A stretch of 64,000 bases of DNA from DATCMA01 sp036563645 (GCA_036563645.1 DATCMA010000027.1:1-64000), one strand, 5' to 3'. Shown: positions 37,098 through 46,783, counted from the first letter of the stretch. The notes: generated by a model not told the origin, from the sequence alone. Program-made: numbers and translations.

Positions 37098-38360
37098 CTA
37101 TACGACCTCCCTCGCCTCGCGGCCATCTCGAACCTCGCTCGAGTAGCGCGGCGACCACGCCGCCGGTCCCAGGAGCTCCACTACCCGCTGCGCGGGGGTG
37201 GGCATCGCGGCGATGGCGGAAGCCAGCCGGCGGGCGGACTCCCGGTACGCCGCCCGCCCGAGGAGGTCGTCGAGCGCGGTACGGACCGCCGAGCGGGTCT
37301 GCTCGGCGGGATCGAGCAGGATTCCCGCGCCACAGGCCGACAGGCGTTCCCCGAACTCCGCCAGCACCGGCGCCTGCGGCAACACCAGCTGAGGCACTCC
37401 CGCTGCGGCGGCGGTCAGTCCGGTGCCGGATCCCCCGTGGTGCACCACCACGTCACAGGTGTCGAGCAGGAGGGTGATCGGCACGGATTCGACGACCCGC
37501 ACCACGGACGGCAGCTCCGGGAGGTGTGGCCGAACCATCGGACTGACCGCCAGCACCACCTCGACGTCGAGGTCCGCCGCCGCCTCCGCCACCGTCAGGA
37601 AGAGGGGGTGCCCCCCGGTCGGACTGGCCTTGGCGCCCGAGACCCCGCCGGTGAGGCAGATGCGGACCCGATCGGCAGGGCGGGCGAGCCAGTCCGGGGG
37701 CACGGTCGCCCCATTGAACGGCACCGGGCGAACGGGAATCCGCCACGTGGGGCGCGGGTCGGGAAGCCGCATCGGGGGCGGGCATGGGTCGAGCCAGCCC
37801 TCCGGCGCGGACCGCGGAGCGACGCAGTAGCGGGCAAACAGCCGCCGAAATTCGGGTCGGAGCTGATCGCCCAATCGCTCCATCTCCACCTGCATCACGG
37901 TCGCCGTGCCCCAGGTGTGCCCGTACGCGGGCACGTCCAGCACCGCCGCCACCACCGGGCCGGCCAAGGAGATGGCGTCATAGACCACCAGGTCAGGCCG
38001 CCACCAGCGCGCGAACTCCACCAGGTCGTCGAGCATCGCCTCCGCGACAGCCACCTGTTTGGCAGCCAGGGCGTCGAGCACCCGCACCGCTTCCGGGGGC
38101 AGCAGCTCGGGACGGCTGGCCCAGCCGGGCGGCCAGCGGCCGGGACGGCGCCACGGTTCGAGGGCCCGCAGGAGATCCGGAGTCATCACCGGATCAGCGC
38201 CGACGACCACGGGAAGGAGCCCAGCGGCGGTCACCGCCTGCGCTCCCGATGGCGGAACCGCAACGCGGACCTGGTGCCCGGCGGCCACCGCGGCCCACGC
38301 GAGCGGAACCATTGGGTAGAGGTGAGACGGAGCCGACCATGTGACGACGAGAAGGCGCAT
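37098..38360 (-). CDS. Glycosyltransferase 2 (GT-B, GT1 family)
   Basis: A protein of 420 aa starting MRLLVVTWSAPSHLYPMVPLAW at the ATG at 38360, with GGGGGA upstream. The donor-binding part reads CDVVVHHGGSGTGLTAAAAGVPQLVLPQ. N-terminal acceptor-domain style and length are those of aromatic polyketide and macrolide glycosyltransferases. It lies between the MFS exporter and the 3-dehydratase, hinting that it may transfer the trideoxysugar, but gene order alone does not prove this. The last 20 residues are charged and probably disordered. Confidence 0.9.
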   Translation of the reverse strand: MRLLVVTWSAPSHLYPMVPLAWAAVAAGHQVRVAVPPSGAQAVTAAGLLPVVVGADPVMTPDLLRALEPWRRPGRWPPGWASRPELLPPEAVRVLDALAAKQVAVAEAMLDDLVEFARWWRPDLVVYDAISLAGPVVAAVLDVPAYGHTWGTATVMQVEMERLGDQLRPEFRRLFARYCVAPRSAPEGWLDPCPPPMRLPDPRPTWRIPVRPVPFNGATVPPDWLARPADRVRICLTGGVSGAKASPTGGHPLFLTVAEAAADLDVEVVLAVSPMVRPHLPELPSVVRVVESVPITLLLDTCDVVVHHGGSGTGLTAAAAGVPQLVLPQAPVLAEFGERLSACGAGILLDPAEQTRSAVRTALDDLLGRAAYRESARRLASAIAAMPTPAQRVVELLGPAAWSPRYSSEVRDGREAREVV

Positions 38361-38442
38361 GCAATCCCCCAGCCCACGGATACCGCGGGGGCAGCGTCCC
38401 TCTCGTCGGTCGACGAATGGTCGGAGATGACTTGACCCCGGC

Positions 38443-40011
38443 TCAGGCCGCGGAGACCGAGGCGTCGTGCGGCGGTGAGTCCGCCCGCGGACCGGAGTCC
38501 GTCGGGACATCCTCAATGCGCTGGTTGGGCAGGAGGATGGTGAGCAGCACACCGATCGCCATCAGCACGGCGGCCACCGTGAAGACGCCGTCCGTCGCCC
38601 GCACCAACCCGTTGATGACCATGGGCACGAGATCAGGCGGCAGCTGCTGACCGCCGTGGGCGATGGCCGCGGCGGGAACCCCTTGGACCACGCTCTCGAA
38701 GCGGCTGACGAAGATGACCCCCAAGACGGCGGTCCCGATCGCGCCGCCCATGGTCTGGAGGAACCGAATCGACGTGGTGGCCGAACCCAGGTAGTCGGCG
38801 GACACCGCGTTCTGGACCACGAGGAGACCCAACCCGACGATCTGGCCGAGCCCTGCCCCCAACAGGAAGAGGTCGAGGCTGACCTGCGCGGTCGAGGTAT
38901 CCCGGCGCAGCAGGCTGAGCAGTGCGAGCCCCGCGGTGGCCACGAAGCAGCCGGCGACGAGCACTCCCTTCGCGCGGCCCAGACGAGCGATCAGCCACCC
39001 CCCGACCGCCGATCCAACGATCATTCCCGCGGCGATCGGCAGCAGGCGCAGGCCCGCTTCGGTCGGCTCACTGCCCTGCACGGTTTGCAAGTACAGCGCG
39101 ACGTACACGGTGCTGCCGGTCAGCGCGAATCCGGTGACGAACTGGAGTGGAGCGGCCACTCGGAAGACGCGGTTGCCAAACAGCGTCATCGGGAAGATCG
39201 GGTCACGCGCGGTGAACTGACGCCACAGGAACACCAGGAACAGGATCAGGGCGGCGACACCGAGTCCGATCAACTGCGGTGAGGTCCAGGCCTCGCCCGA
39301 ACCGACGAACTCCAGCCCCACCAGCAGGGCGCTGGCGGCGGCGGCGATCAGCGCGGCCCCCAGGTAATCGATCTCGCGGTGCTGCCCCGTCGCGGGCAGC
39401 CGCAGGGCGATCAGGATGCCGATCCAGGCCGCGATGCCCAGGGGCAGGTTGACGAAGAAGACCCAGCGCCAGGACAGGTGTTGGGTGAGCAGTCCGCCGA
39501 TGATCGGCCCGAGCACCATGCCGAGCCCGACCATGACGCCGCCGGCTCCCGACGCGCCGGCCCGTTCGCGGGCGGGGAAGAGAGCCGCAGCGATCACCAA
39601 GACGGTGCTCATCAAGCCTCCGCCGCCGAGCCCTTGCACCGCCCGGAACACGATCAACTGCGTCATGTCCTGGGCGAGCCCGCAGCAGGCGGAGCCGACG
39701 AGGAACAGTCCCGAGGCGAGTAGATAGATCGCCTTGGGGCCGTACGCGTCGACTAACCTGCCGTACAAGGGTTGGCTCACGGTGCCCGCGAGGGCGTAGA
39801 CGGCGATGAGCCACGGCATGCGTTCCAGTCCATGGACCGGATCCAACTCGTGCGCGATCGGCCACGCGGCCGTGACCACGATGTTCGTGTCAAGCAGGGC
39901 GAGGACCATCGTGGCGAGCCCCGCCGCGATGATCATCGCGCGTCGCCTCCGGCTGATCAGCGCGGCCGGGTCATCTGGAGCGACGGTGGGCGCAGCGTCG
40001 CGAGCTTCCAT
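38443..40011 (-). CDS. MFS drug exporter, DHA2 (EmrB/QacA) family
   Basis: A protein of 522 aa with about 14 hydrophobic helices. Motif A-like GRLVDAYGPKAIYLLASGLF and motif C-like VMVGLGMVLGPIIGGLLTQHLSWRWVFFVNLPLG are clear. The ATG at 40011 has GAGGAG six bases upstream. The N- and C-terminal tails are acidic and low complexity. It is divergent from the tetR gene with two operator-like repeats between them, the classic arrangement of a self-resistance exporter whose repressor responds to the product. It is probably the first gene of the long leftward operon ending at 26.4 kb. Confidence 0.92.
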   Translation of the reverse strand: MEARDAAPTVAPDDPAALISRRRRAMIIAAGLATMVLALLDTNIVVTAAWPIAHELDPVHGLERMPWLIAVYALAGTVSQPLYGRLVDAYGPKAIYLLASGLFLVGSACCGLAQDMTQLIVFRAVQGLGGGGLMSTVLVIAAALFPARERAGASGAGGVMVGLGMVLGPIIGGLLTQHLSWRWVFFVNLPLGIAAWIGILIALRLPATGQHREIDYLGAALIAAAASALLVGLEFVGSGEAWTSPQLIGLGVAALILFLVFLWRQFTARDPIFPMTLFGNRVFRVAAPLQFVTGFALTGSTVYVALYLQTVQGSEPTEAGLRLLPIAAGMIVGSAVGGWLIARLGRAKGVLVAGCFVATAGLALLSLLRRDTSTAQVSLDLFLLGAGLGQIVGLGLLVVQNAVSADYLGSATTSIRFLQTMGGAIGTAVLGVIFVSRFESVVQGVPAAAIAHGGQQLPPDLVPMVINGLVRATDGVFTVAAVLMAIGVLLTILLPNQRIEDVPTDSGPRADSPPHDASVSAA

Positions 40012-40034
40012 CACGGGCTCCTCCGCGAGTAGGG

Positions 40035-40065
40035 TTTACTCGGTATAAGTTTTTTCTAGGTACAA
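40035..40065. promoter_or_regulatory. Two operator-like repeats in the tetR/MFS divergent promoter
   Basis: TTTACTCGGTATAA (40035) and TTTTCTAGGTACAA (40052) are aligned copies 17 bases apart, both fitting TTTWCNNGGTANAA. They are degenerate forms of the perfect palindrome TTTACCNGGTAAA found upstream of cydA and in the SARP leader. They occupy the AT-rich 80 bases between the two divergent starts. Confidence 0.65.
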
Positions 40066-40092
40066 GAACATGTCAATGGGTAGAATTAGCCA

Positions 40093-40749
40093 ATGACGGA
40101 AGCTCTCAGCCTGCGCGAGCGGAAGAAGCAGCAAACCCGGCAGCAGATCATCACGGCCGCGCTCCGGCTCTTCGAGCGATACGGATTCGAACGCGTCTCT
40201 CTTCATGACGTGGCGGCGAGCGCCAACGTCTCCAAGATGACCGTTTTCAACTATTTCGCCACGAAAGAGGACATTGTCTTTGACGAATGGCGCGACCAGT
40301 TCGTCAACGGCCCGGCACGAGCGGTACGGGAGCGGCGCCGGGGAGAGTCAGCCATCGCTGCCCTCGAGCGCAACTACCTGGAACGGCTGGCGCAGCGGGA
40401 CCCGCTCACCGGTCTCAACAGAATGGCGGTGCCCTTCTTTCGCATCGTCATGGCCAGCCCGACCCTGATGCGCCGGCAAAACGAGCTCTTCGCACTCGCT
40501 GAGCAGGTCCTCGCGCAAGCGCTCGCCGAGATCGCGGGCACACATGACCGCGACGTCACCGCCATCGCCACCGCCGGCTGTGTCCTGGCCATCGAACGGG
40601 CGCTCATCTCCGAGAACTGCCACCGATTGATGGGCGGGGACGACCCCGACGACATCTACCCCGAGGCGGTCCGCATGGCGAAGGAGAACTTCCGGATCCT
40701 GTACGCAGGCGTCCCGACCGTTTTCACCACGCCCTCATCCGTGCGGTGA
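40093..40749 (+). CDS. TetR-family transcriptional repressor
   Basis: A protein of 218 aa. The N-terminal helix-turn-helix reads RQQIITAALRLFERYGFERVSLHDVAASANVSKMTVFNYFATKEDIV, a textbook TetR domain. The C-terminal ligand domain (about 70-200) is helical. It is divergent to the MFS exporter, and the operator-like repeats lie just upstream. The most economical model is a repressor released by the final product or a late intermediate. The presence of the same motif at cydA and at the SARP gene suggests a wider role than exporter control. Confidence 0.9.
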   Translation: MTEALSLRERKKQQTRQQIITAALRLFERYGFERVSLHDVAASANVSKMTVFNYFATKEDIVFDEWRDQFVNGPARAVRERRRGESAIAALERNYLERLAQRDPLTGLNRMAVPFFRIVMASPTLMRRQNELFALAEQVLAQALAEIAGTHDRDVTAIATAGCVLAIERALISENCHRLMGGDDPDDIYPEAVRMAKENFRILYAGVPTVFTTPSSVR

Positions 40750-40774
40750 CGGCCCACCCACGCCCCAGACCGGG

Positions 40775-41974
40775 CTACGTCGTCGGTATGCCCCCAGTCG
40801 CCGCTATGGTCCCGCTCGCAACAGCGGGTGACCGATCGCGCACCATCGCCACCAAGCGGTCCACAGTGGCCGACAGTGGGCGCATCCCGGCCATCTCGGC
40901 GGCCAGCCTCTGGGCACCGGCACCGTACCGACCGTCGTCCAGCAGCTCGCGCAGCGCGACCCGGATCACCTCGGGGTCATTCTGCTGTTCAGCGGGGCCG
41001 ATGCTGAGACCAGCGGACACCGCAGCCACGCGCTCGCCGTGCTCAGCGGTCCACGGCGTCAGCGGCAACACGAGCTGCGGGCGGCCATAGGCCGCGGCGA
41101 GCAGCCCGGTCCCGCTGCCCCCGTGATGCACCACGACATCGCAGGTGTGAATAAAGGACTGGATCGGCGTTGGGGGGACCACCCGAAGTCGTTCCGGAAC
41201 GCGACCGAGGCGTTCGCGGTGTTCATGCCCCATCGTCACCACCGCCTCGACATCACGCAATTCCGAGACCGCATCGGCGATCGACCGCACCAGCCGCAGT
41301 TCGTCGCCGGCGGAGACTTGGTATCCCAACGAGACACAGATCCGACGACCCCTCGGTGGAGTGATCGCCCAATCCGGCACCTCGGCTACGCCATTGAAGG
41401 GAATGAACCGGATGGGCTCGGCGGGCGCGGCGCCGAGTGCTTGCAGACTCGGCGGACACGGATCCACCACGAGCGCCGGATCGGGCAATCCCTCGGAAAG
41501 ACCGGCCTCGACGCAGAGCTCCGCCAACGCGCGCCGCACGTGCGGCCAGCCGCGGGTGCTCCACGAGTCCACACCCAAGCGGTGCTGGACCAGCGGCGCA
41601 TCCACCAGCCCGGCGATCAGAGGCGCCGTGAACTCCAAGGGGTCCGCGAGCACGAGGTCGGGCCGCCACGCCCGCGCGCGAGTCGCCGCAGGGCGCCACA
41701 TCTCACCCACCGCCGCGCGCCACGCGGTGGCGAGCTCGTCCCACGGCGGTTCATCCCCATAGCTCGTCCTGCGCCGCGGGCGCAGTCGACGCATCAGCTC
41801 GTCGTACCGCTGGCCGAGCGCGATATAGGGAATCCCCGTACTGCGTACCGTCTCCACCAGATCCGGTCGACATATCACCAGGGCCTCGTGCCCCGCCGTA
41901 CGGAACGCCCACACCAGCGGCACCATCTGCATCAGGTGGGACGCCACCGGGCTCGGCATCACGAGGATCCGCAT
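40775..41974 (-). CDS. Glycosyltransferase 3 (GT-B, GT1 family)
   Basis: A protein of 399 aa starting MRILVMPSPVASHLMQMVPLVW, with a strong GGGGAGGAGGGGG region upstream. The donor loop is CDVVVHHGGSGTGLLAAAYGRPQLVLP, nearly the same as in glycosyltransferase 2, while the acceptor half is divergent. It is the last gene of the operon 2,3-dehydratase, 3-ketoreductase, AccDA, BCCP, biotin carboxylase, GT3, and ends 25 bases from the convergent tetR gene. With three transferases the product probably carries two or three sugars. Confidence 0.9.
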   Translation of the reverse strand: MRILVMPSPVASHLMQMVPLVWAFRTAGHEALVICRPDLVETVRSTGIPYIALGQRYDELMRRLRPRRRTSYGDEPPWDELATAWRAAVGEMWRPAATRARAWRPDLVLADPLEFTAPLIAGLVDAPLVQHRLGVDSWSTRGWPHVRRALAELCVEAGLSEGLPDPALVVDPCPPSLQALGAAPAEPIRFIPFNGVAEVPDWAITPPRGRRICVSLGYQVSAGDELRLVRSIADAVSELRDVEAVVTMGHEHRERLGRVPERLRVVPPTPIQSFIHTCDVVVHHGGSGTGLLAAAYGRPQLVLPLTPWTAEHGERVAAVSAGLSIGPAEQQNDPEVIRVALRELLDDGRYGAGAQRLAAEMAGMRPLSATVDRLVAMVRDRSPAVASGTIAATGGIPTT

Positions 41975-41992
41975 GTCTTCCCCCTCCTCCCC

Positions 41993-43426
41993 TCACACTC
42001 GGGCCGCCGAGTGGTGCACCACCGATTCGCCGTCGGGCGAGGACGGTGCGGCCGGTGGCCGATCCCCGTCGACCGCCGCCTCGGCGATCAATCGGGCGAG
42101 CAGTGACGTGTCGTGCTGAGCTGCGCAGAAGTCGGGGTCGGAGAGGATCCGCGCGGCGAACGGAATGGTGGTCGCGACGCCCGGTCCGCTGACCGTGAAC
42201 TCGGCCAACGCTCGACGCATCCGCCGCAGCGCGCTGTCGCGATCCGGCCCCCAGGCCACCACTTTGGCGAGCAACGAGTCGTACGCCGCGGGCACGCGAT
42301 AGCCCGGATAGCCGTGGGTATCGACCCGGACGAAGGGACCGGCGGGTGGCGCGAATTCGGTCAGTGTCCCCGGTGCCGGAACGAAGCCCCGGTCCGGGTC
42401 CTCGACGTTGACCCGACACTCGATCGCTACGCCGGTGAGGCGAACATCCTCCTGCCGGAGCCTCAAGGGCTCACCCGCCGCGATACGCACCTGCTCGGCG
42501 ACGAGGTCAACCCCCGTGATCATTTCGGTGACCGGATGTTCGACTTGGATCCGACAGTTGACCTCGAGGAAGTAGATGTCGCCGTCCTCGTCGACGAGGA
42601 ATTCGAACGTGCCCGCGCCGACGTAATTCGCCGCCTTGGCTCCCCGCACCGCCGCCTCTCGGAGCCGGGCGACGGTCCGCGGGCTCAAGCGCGGAGCGGG
42701 CGCTTCCTCGACGAGTTTCTGGTGCCTCCGTTGCACCGAGCAGTCGCGCTCGCCGAGGTGGATGACGTTCCCCGCGGCGTCCGCGAGGATCTGCACCTCG
42801 ACGTGCCGCGCCCGGGGCAGGTACCGCTCGACGTAGAGCCGCCCATCGCCGAAGAGGAGCTTCGCGTTCGCCTCGACCGTCCGGTAGGCCTCAGCCAGAT
42901 CGGCGGGATCCCGCACGATCCGGATCCCCCGCCCGCCACCGCCCGCGACGGCCTTGAGCATGACGGGGTAGCCGATGTCGTTGGCAAGGGCCTCGGCCTC
43001 GGCGATCGAGGTCATCGGCTCCACGCTCCCGGGCAGCAGGGGGAGGCCGGCCGACGCCATGAGCTGCCGGGCCGCCATCTTGTTGCCGAGGCGTTCGATG
43101 ACGGGAGCGGGTGGACCGATGAACGCGATGCCCTGGGCCTGGCAGACCTCGGCGAAGTCGGCGTTTTCCGAGAGGAATCCGTAGCCCGGGTGGATGGCCT
43201 CCGCCCCGGTGCGGCGAGCGGCCTCAATGATGGCGGGGATGTTGAGGTAGCTGCGTCGGGCCGGCGCTGGCCCAATGTGGACCGCCTGATCCGCCATCTG
43301 GACGATGCGGGAGTGCCGGTCTTCGGTGGAGTAGACGGCGTGGACGGCGATGCCGAGTTCCCGGCACGTCCGGGCGATCCGAACGGCGATCTCCCCCCGA
43401 TTCGCGATCAAGACGCTGCGGAACAT
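41993..43426 (-). CDS. accC: Acetyl-CoA carboxylase, biotin carboxylase subunit
   Basis: It carboxylates BCCP-biotin with ATP and bicarbonate. The protein is 477 aa: FRSVLIANRGEIAVRIARTCRELG (biotin carboxylase N-domain), AIHPGYGFLSENADFA, MLKAVAGGGGRGIRIV (ATP-grasp Gly loop), HLGERDCSVQRRHQKLVEE and FLEVNCRIQVEHPVTEMITG. No BCCP is fused, unlike the usual actinobacterial long alpha subunits; instead a separate BCCP gene precedes it. It is thus the bacterial/plastid-type four-part enzyme, dedicated to the cluster's malonyl-CoA supply. Confidence 0.94.
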   Translation of the reverse strand: MFRSVLIANRGEIAVRIARTCRELGIAVHAVYSTEDRHSRIVQMADQAVHIGPAPARRSYLNIPAIIEAARRTGAEAIHPGYGFLSENADFAEVCQAQGIAFIGPPAPVIERLGNKMAARQLMASAGLPLLPGSVEPMTSIAEAEALANDIGYPVMLKAVAGGGGRGIRIVRDPADLAEAYRTVEANAKLLFGDGRLYVERYLPRARHVEVQILADAAGNVIHLGERDCSVQRRHQKLVEEAPAPRLSPRTVARLREAAVRGAKAANYVGAGTFEFLVDEDGDIYFLEVNCRIQVEHPVTEMITGVDLVAEQVRIAAGEPLRLRQEDVRLTGVAIECRVNVEDPDRGFVPAPGTLTEFAPPAGPFVRVDTHGYPGYRVPAAYDSLLAKVVAWGPDRDSALRRMRRALAEFTVSGPGVATTIPFAARILSDPDFCAAQHDTSLLARLIAEAAVDGDRPPAAPSSPDGESVVHHSAARV

Positions 43427-43437
43427 CGCTGGTCACC

Positions 43438-44001
43438 TCACCGGTCATCCAGTGGCCGCACCGTCATCAGCGGCTGTCCAAACTCGACCGGCGTGGCGTC
43501 CGCCACCAGAATCTTCTCGACCCGGCCGTAGCGGTCGGACTCGACCGGGATCATGAGCTTCATCGCCTCGACAATGCCCACCTGTTGGCCCGGCGACACC
43601 ACGTCGCCCTCGGTCACGAACGGCGGCGCGCCAGGCTCCGGGGCCCGATAGAACACCCCCACGGTGGGCGCGTGGATGACATCCGTGGCGGGCGTCGGGT
43701 CGGCCGCCGCCCGCCCGGCCTCGCCATTCGCGCTCGCCGCCACCGCGCCGGTCGTGATCTGCTGGCCGCCGGCGACACCGTCGAGCTGCCACCCGTCCGG
43801 TGGTGCCTCGTCGACGTCCATCCAGTCGATCTCGACGGTCACCCCTCCGGCGCTCAATCGAAGTGACCGCATTCGGGGACCCGTGCGGACGAGCTGCCGC
43901 ACCGTGTCACACACGGCGCGGAGATCCTCCCGGAGCCCGGCAGCCCTCCCGTCACCGGACCGCTGGACCGGCTCGACCTCCCACTCCAACCGGTCAGTCA
44001 T
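43438..44001 (-). CDS. accB: Biotin carboxyl carrier protein
   Basis: A protein of 187 aa. The C-terminal biotinyl domain (about 110-187) has VGIVEAMKLMIPVESD, with the biotinylated Lys148 in EAMKLM. The N-terminal 100 residues contain a helical segment like that of E. coli AccB, then an Ala/Gly/Thr-rich mobile linker. It lies 11 bases before the biotin carboxylase start and 21 bases after the AccDA stop. Confidence 0.92.
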   Translation of the reverse strand: MTDRLEWEVEPVQRSGDGRAAGLREDLRAVCDTVRQLVRTGPRMRSLRLSAGGVTVEIDWMDVDEAPPDGWQLDGVAGGQQITTGAVAASANGEAGRAAADPTPATDVIHAPTVGVFYRAPEPGAPPFVTEGDVVSPGQQVGIVEAMKLMIPVESDRYGRVEKILVADATPVEFGQPLMTVRPLDDR

Positions 44002-44022
44002 CCCTCACTCCCCTCCCCTCAG

Positions 44023-45771
44023 TCAGGGCTGCGCGCTGCCGGGCCAGGACCGCTCCACCGCGGCGCCGGCAGGCTTCGCTCCGGTCGTGGCCGCTACCGA
44101 GGACTCGAGGCCGAACGCGCGATAGCGGCGCCAGCGCTGATCCAGCCGATAGCCGGGATCCATCCGGCGGAGGTCGCGTACCGCCGCGGCCAGCGCGGCG
44201 GCGATCATCCGCGCGGCCTGCGGATGATCGGTGTGCGCGCCCTCTCCCGGCTCGGGAATCACCCCGTCGACGACACCGAGACGCAGCAGGTGATACGCGT
44301 CCACGCGAAGCGCGCGCGCCGCTTTCGGCGCGGCGGCGGCGTCGTTCCAGAGAATGGCCGCGCACCCCTCTGGGCTGATGACCGAATAGACCGCGTTCGC
44401 GCACGCGTACACCCGGTCGGCGATCGCCAGGGCGAGCGCTCCCCCGCTCCCTCCCTCTCCCGTGATGACGGCGACGGTGGGGATCCGCAGGCCCGCCATG
44501 AGACGCAGGTTCTCCGCGATCGCTACGGCCTGGCCCTGTTCCTCGGCGGCCACGCCCGGGTAGGCGCCCGGAGTATTGATCAACGTGATCAGCGGAAGAT
44601 CGAGCTTCTCGGCGAGCCGCATGAGCCGGGCGGCCTTCCGGTAGCCGGACGGCTCCGCCATGCCGTAATTCCGCGTCGCCAACTCCTGCGCGGTGCGTCC
44701 CTTCTCGTGCCCGACCACCATCACCGGCATGCCCGCGAGCCGCCCGAGACCGCCCACGATCGCCGGGCAGTCGGCACCGATGCGGTCGCCCCGCAGCTCC
44801 ACGAACTCGTCGAGCATGAGGGCACAGAGGTCCAATGTGGTGGGTCGGTTGACGATACGGGCAGCGCGCACGGCGTCCCACGGGTCGCGATCGGACATGT
44901 CATCCGGGTTCGCCACCACGGGCGAGACCTCAACCGGCTCATGGGGGACCGGCTCGGCGGTGGCGGCTCCGCCGAGCGAGAGCAGCCGGGAGAGCACCAC
45001 AGGAAGCTCGCCGCGGGGGCAGACGATGTCGATCATTCCCCGCTCGGCGAGAAACTCCGCGGTCTGGAATCCCGGTGGCAGGGTCTCCCGGACGGTCTGC
45101 GCGATCACGCGGGGTCCGGCGAACCCCATCCGCGCGCCAGGCTCCGCGATGATCACATCGCACAGGGTGGCGAACGAGGCCGCTACCCCGCCGTACGTGG
45201 GGTCAGTGATCAATGAGACGGTCAGCACCCCTGCCTGATCCAGGGCCAGCAGCGCCTGGCTGGTCTTCGCCATCTGCATCAGCGACAGGACGCCCTCCTG
45301 CATCCGGGCGCCGCCGGACGCGCACACGATCAGCAAGGGAGTCCGGGTCCGGAGGGCTTCCTCAGCCGCCAACGTCACGAGTTCGCCCGTGGCGCTGCCG
45401 AGGCTGCCGCCGAGGAAGCGGAAGTCCATCACCGCGGCCACCACCGGCGAGCCGCCGATGGTGCCGCGCACACAGACCACCGCCTCCCGTAAGCCCGTTC
45501 TCCGTTGCGCGCTGCGCAGCCGGGTCGGGTACGCGACGGTGTCGACGAAGCCAAGGGGGTCGGTGGGCTCGACGGAGACGTCGAGCGGGCGCACCGATCC
45601 CTGGTCGAAGAGGGAGGCGATGCGTTCGCCCGCGGTCATCTGCCCGTGGTGCCCGCAGTCGGGACACACCTTGTGGAGGCGCTCGTACCTCTTTCGGTAG
45701 AGCATCGAGCGGCATCCCGGACACAGCAGCCAGCCCGGATCGGTCGTCGCGGCCCTGTCAGTCATGGCCAT
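44023..45771 (-). CDS. accDA: Acetyl-CoA carboxylase carboxyltransferase, AccD-AccA fusion
   Basis: A protein of 582 aa that joins the beta subunit (residues 1-290) and the alpha subunit (about 300-560) in one chain. The beta part has a CxxC-x15-CxxC zinc finger (Cys17, 20, 36, 39) and the AccD stretch GGSLGSATGELVTLAAEEA. The alpha part has VGHEKGRTAQELATRNYGM and INTPGAYPGVAAEEQGQA, both diagnostic of AccA. It transfers CO2 from biotin to acetyl-CoA. The fused form occurs in several actinomycete polyketide clusters. The ATG at 45771 has GAGGAG nine bases upstream; an ATG six bases later is possible. Confidence 0.93.
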   Translation of the reverse strand: MAMTDRAATTDPGWLLCPGCRSMLYRKRYERLHKVCPDCGHHGQMTAGERIASLFDQGSVRPLDVSVEPTDPLGFVDTVAYPTRLRSAQRRTGLREAVVCVRGTIGGSPVVAAVMDFRFLGGSLGSATGELVTLAAEEALRTRTPLLIVCASGGARMQEGVLSLMQMAKTSQALLALDQAGVLTVSLITDPTYGGVAASFATLCDVIIAEPGARMGFAGPRVIAQTVRETLPPGFQTAEFLAERGMIDIVCPRGELPVVLSRLLSLGGAATAEPVPHEPVEVSPVVANPDDMSDRDPWDAVRAARIVNRPTTLDLCALMLDEFVELRGDRIGADCPAIVGGLGRLAGMPVMVVGHEKGRTAQELATRNYGMAEPSGYRKAARLMRLAEKLDLPLITLINTPGAYPGVAAEEQGQAVAIAENLRLMAGLRIPTVAVITGEGGSGGALALAIADRVYACANAVYSVISPEGCAAILWNDAAAAPKAARALRVDAYHLLRLGVVDGVIPEPGEGAHTDHPQAARMIAAALAAAVRDLRRMDPGYRLDQRWRRYRAFGLESSVAATTGAKPAGAAVERSWPGSAQP

Positions 45772-45793
45772 CTCGTGGAACTCCTCATCAGGT

Positions 45794-46783
45794 TCAGCCG
45801 CATGCCGGTCGCGTGGTCCACCGAGCCGCCAGCCGAATCTGCTCTAAGAGCCGCACCTCGGTGAGACTGGCCGCGAGCAAGGACGAGCCGGTCGTCGGCT
45901 CGGCGATCAACCGGCGGAAGGTGTCAAGCGTCCGCGCTACCTGGTCGTCCGCTGCCAGGACGCGCTCCTCGACGCCGTCTGCCCGGTGGATGACGATCCG
46001 CGGCGTGTGATCGGCCGGCGGCGTGAAGGCGTGCTCGACGCAGATCCGGCCCGCGCTGCCGAGAATCTCGTAACTCGAGCGGTACGCATGCGCCATGCCG
46101 AAGGTGACGTGCACCCCGGCTCCCTGCCGGGTGCACAGCAGCGCGTCTCCCGCGACCTCCACTGGCGCGCCGTCACCGCGGCGCAGCGTCGCCCCCACCA
46201 CGGTGAGCGGACCATCGAGGAAGTACTGGGCTGCCCGAACCGGGTAGACCCCCATGTCAGCCAGACAGCCGCCGCCCAACTCAGGGCGGTATCGGAAGTC
46301 GTCTGCGGGGCGGGGCGGCACCGTGAACGTGGCGGAGAAGGATCGCACCTCGCCGATCGCGCCCTGGAGAAGGAGCGACCGCACGACGGCGTGCTGGGAG
46401 TGGTGGACGAACATGACGTTCTCCAGCAGCGCCCGCCCGCGGGCTCGGGCCATTCCCACCAGCCGAGCCGCGGCACGCCGATCGGTCGCCAACGGCTTCT
46501 CCGTCAGCACGTGCAGGCCGGCCTCCAGTGCGCGCGGCACCCACACGTCGCGCAGCGTCGGCGGCAACGGGACGTAGACCGCGTCGAGGTCCCCGCGGCG
46601 CAGCAGCTCCGCGTAGCCGACCACCGGTTCCGCGCCGAATCGCTGGGCGAAGTCGGCGGCCTTCTCGCGATGACGACTCGCCACCGCCACCACGGTGAAG
46701 TCGGGATGAGCGACGAGCGCGGGCAGGACCCGCCGCCGGGCGATATCCGCACATCCCAGCACGCCGATCCGCACCGCGCCCAT
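45794..46783 (-). CDS. NDP-hexose 3-ketoreductase (Gfo/Idh/MocA family)
   Basis: A protein of 329 aa: VRIGVLGCADIARRRVLPAL (NAD(P) binding), the family's LTEKPLAT (Lys96 in the EKP motif) and FRYRPELGGGCLADMGVYPVRAAQYF. It reduces the 3-keto group left by the 2,3-dehydratase, giving the 2,6-dideoxy-4-keto sugar. Its ATG overlaps the TAA of the 2,3-dehydratase (TAATG), consistent with consecutive steps. The stereochemistry at C3 (axial or equatorial) cannot be told from the sequence with certainty. Confidence 0.9.
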   Translation of the reverse strand: MGAVRIGVLGCADIARRRVLPALVAHPDFTVVAVASRHREKAADFAQRFGAEPVVGYAELLRRGDLDAVYVPLPPTLRDVWVPRALEAGLHVLTEKPLATDRRAAARLVGMARARGRALLENVMFVHHSQHAVVRSLLLQGAIGEVRSFSATFTVPPRPADDFRYRPELGGGCLADMGVYPVRAAQYFLDGPLTVVGATLRRGDGAPVEVAGDALLCTRQGAGVHVTFGMAHAYRSSYEILGSAGRICVEHAFTPPADHTPRIVIHRADGVEERVLAADDQVARTLDTFRRLIAEPTTGSSLLAASLTEVRLLEQIRLAARWTTRPACG

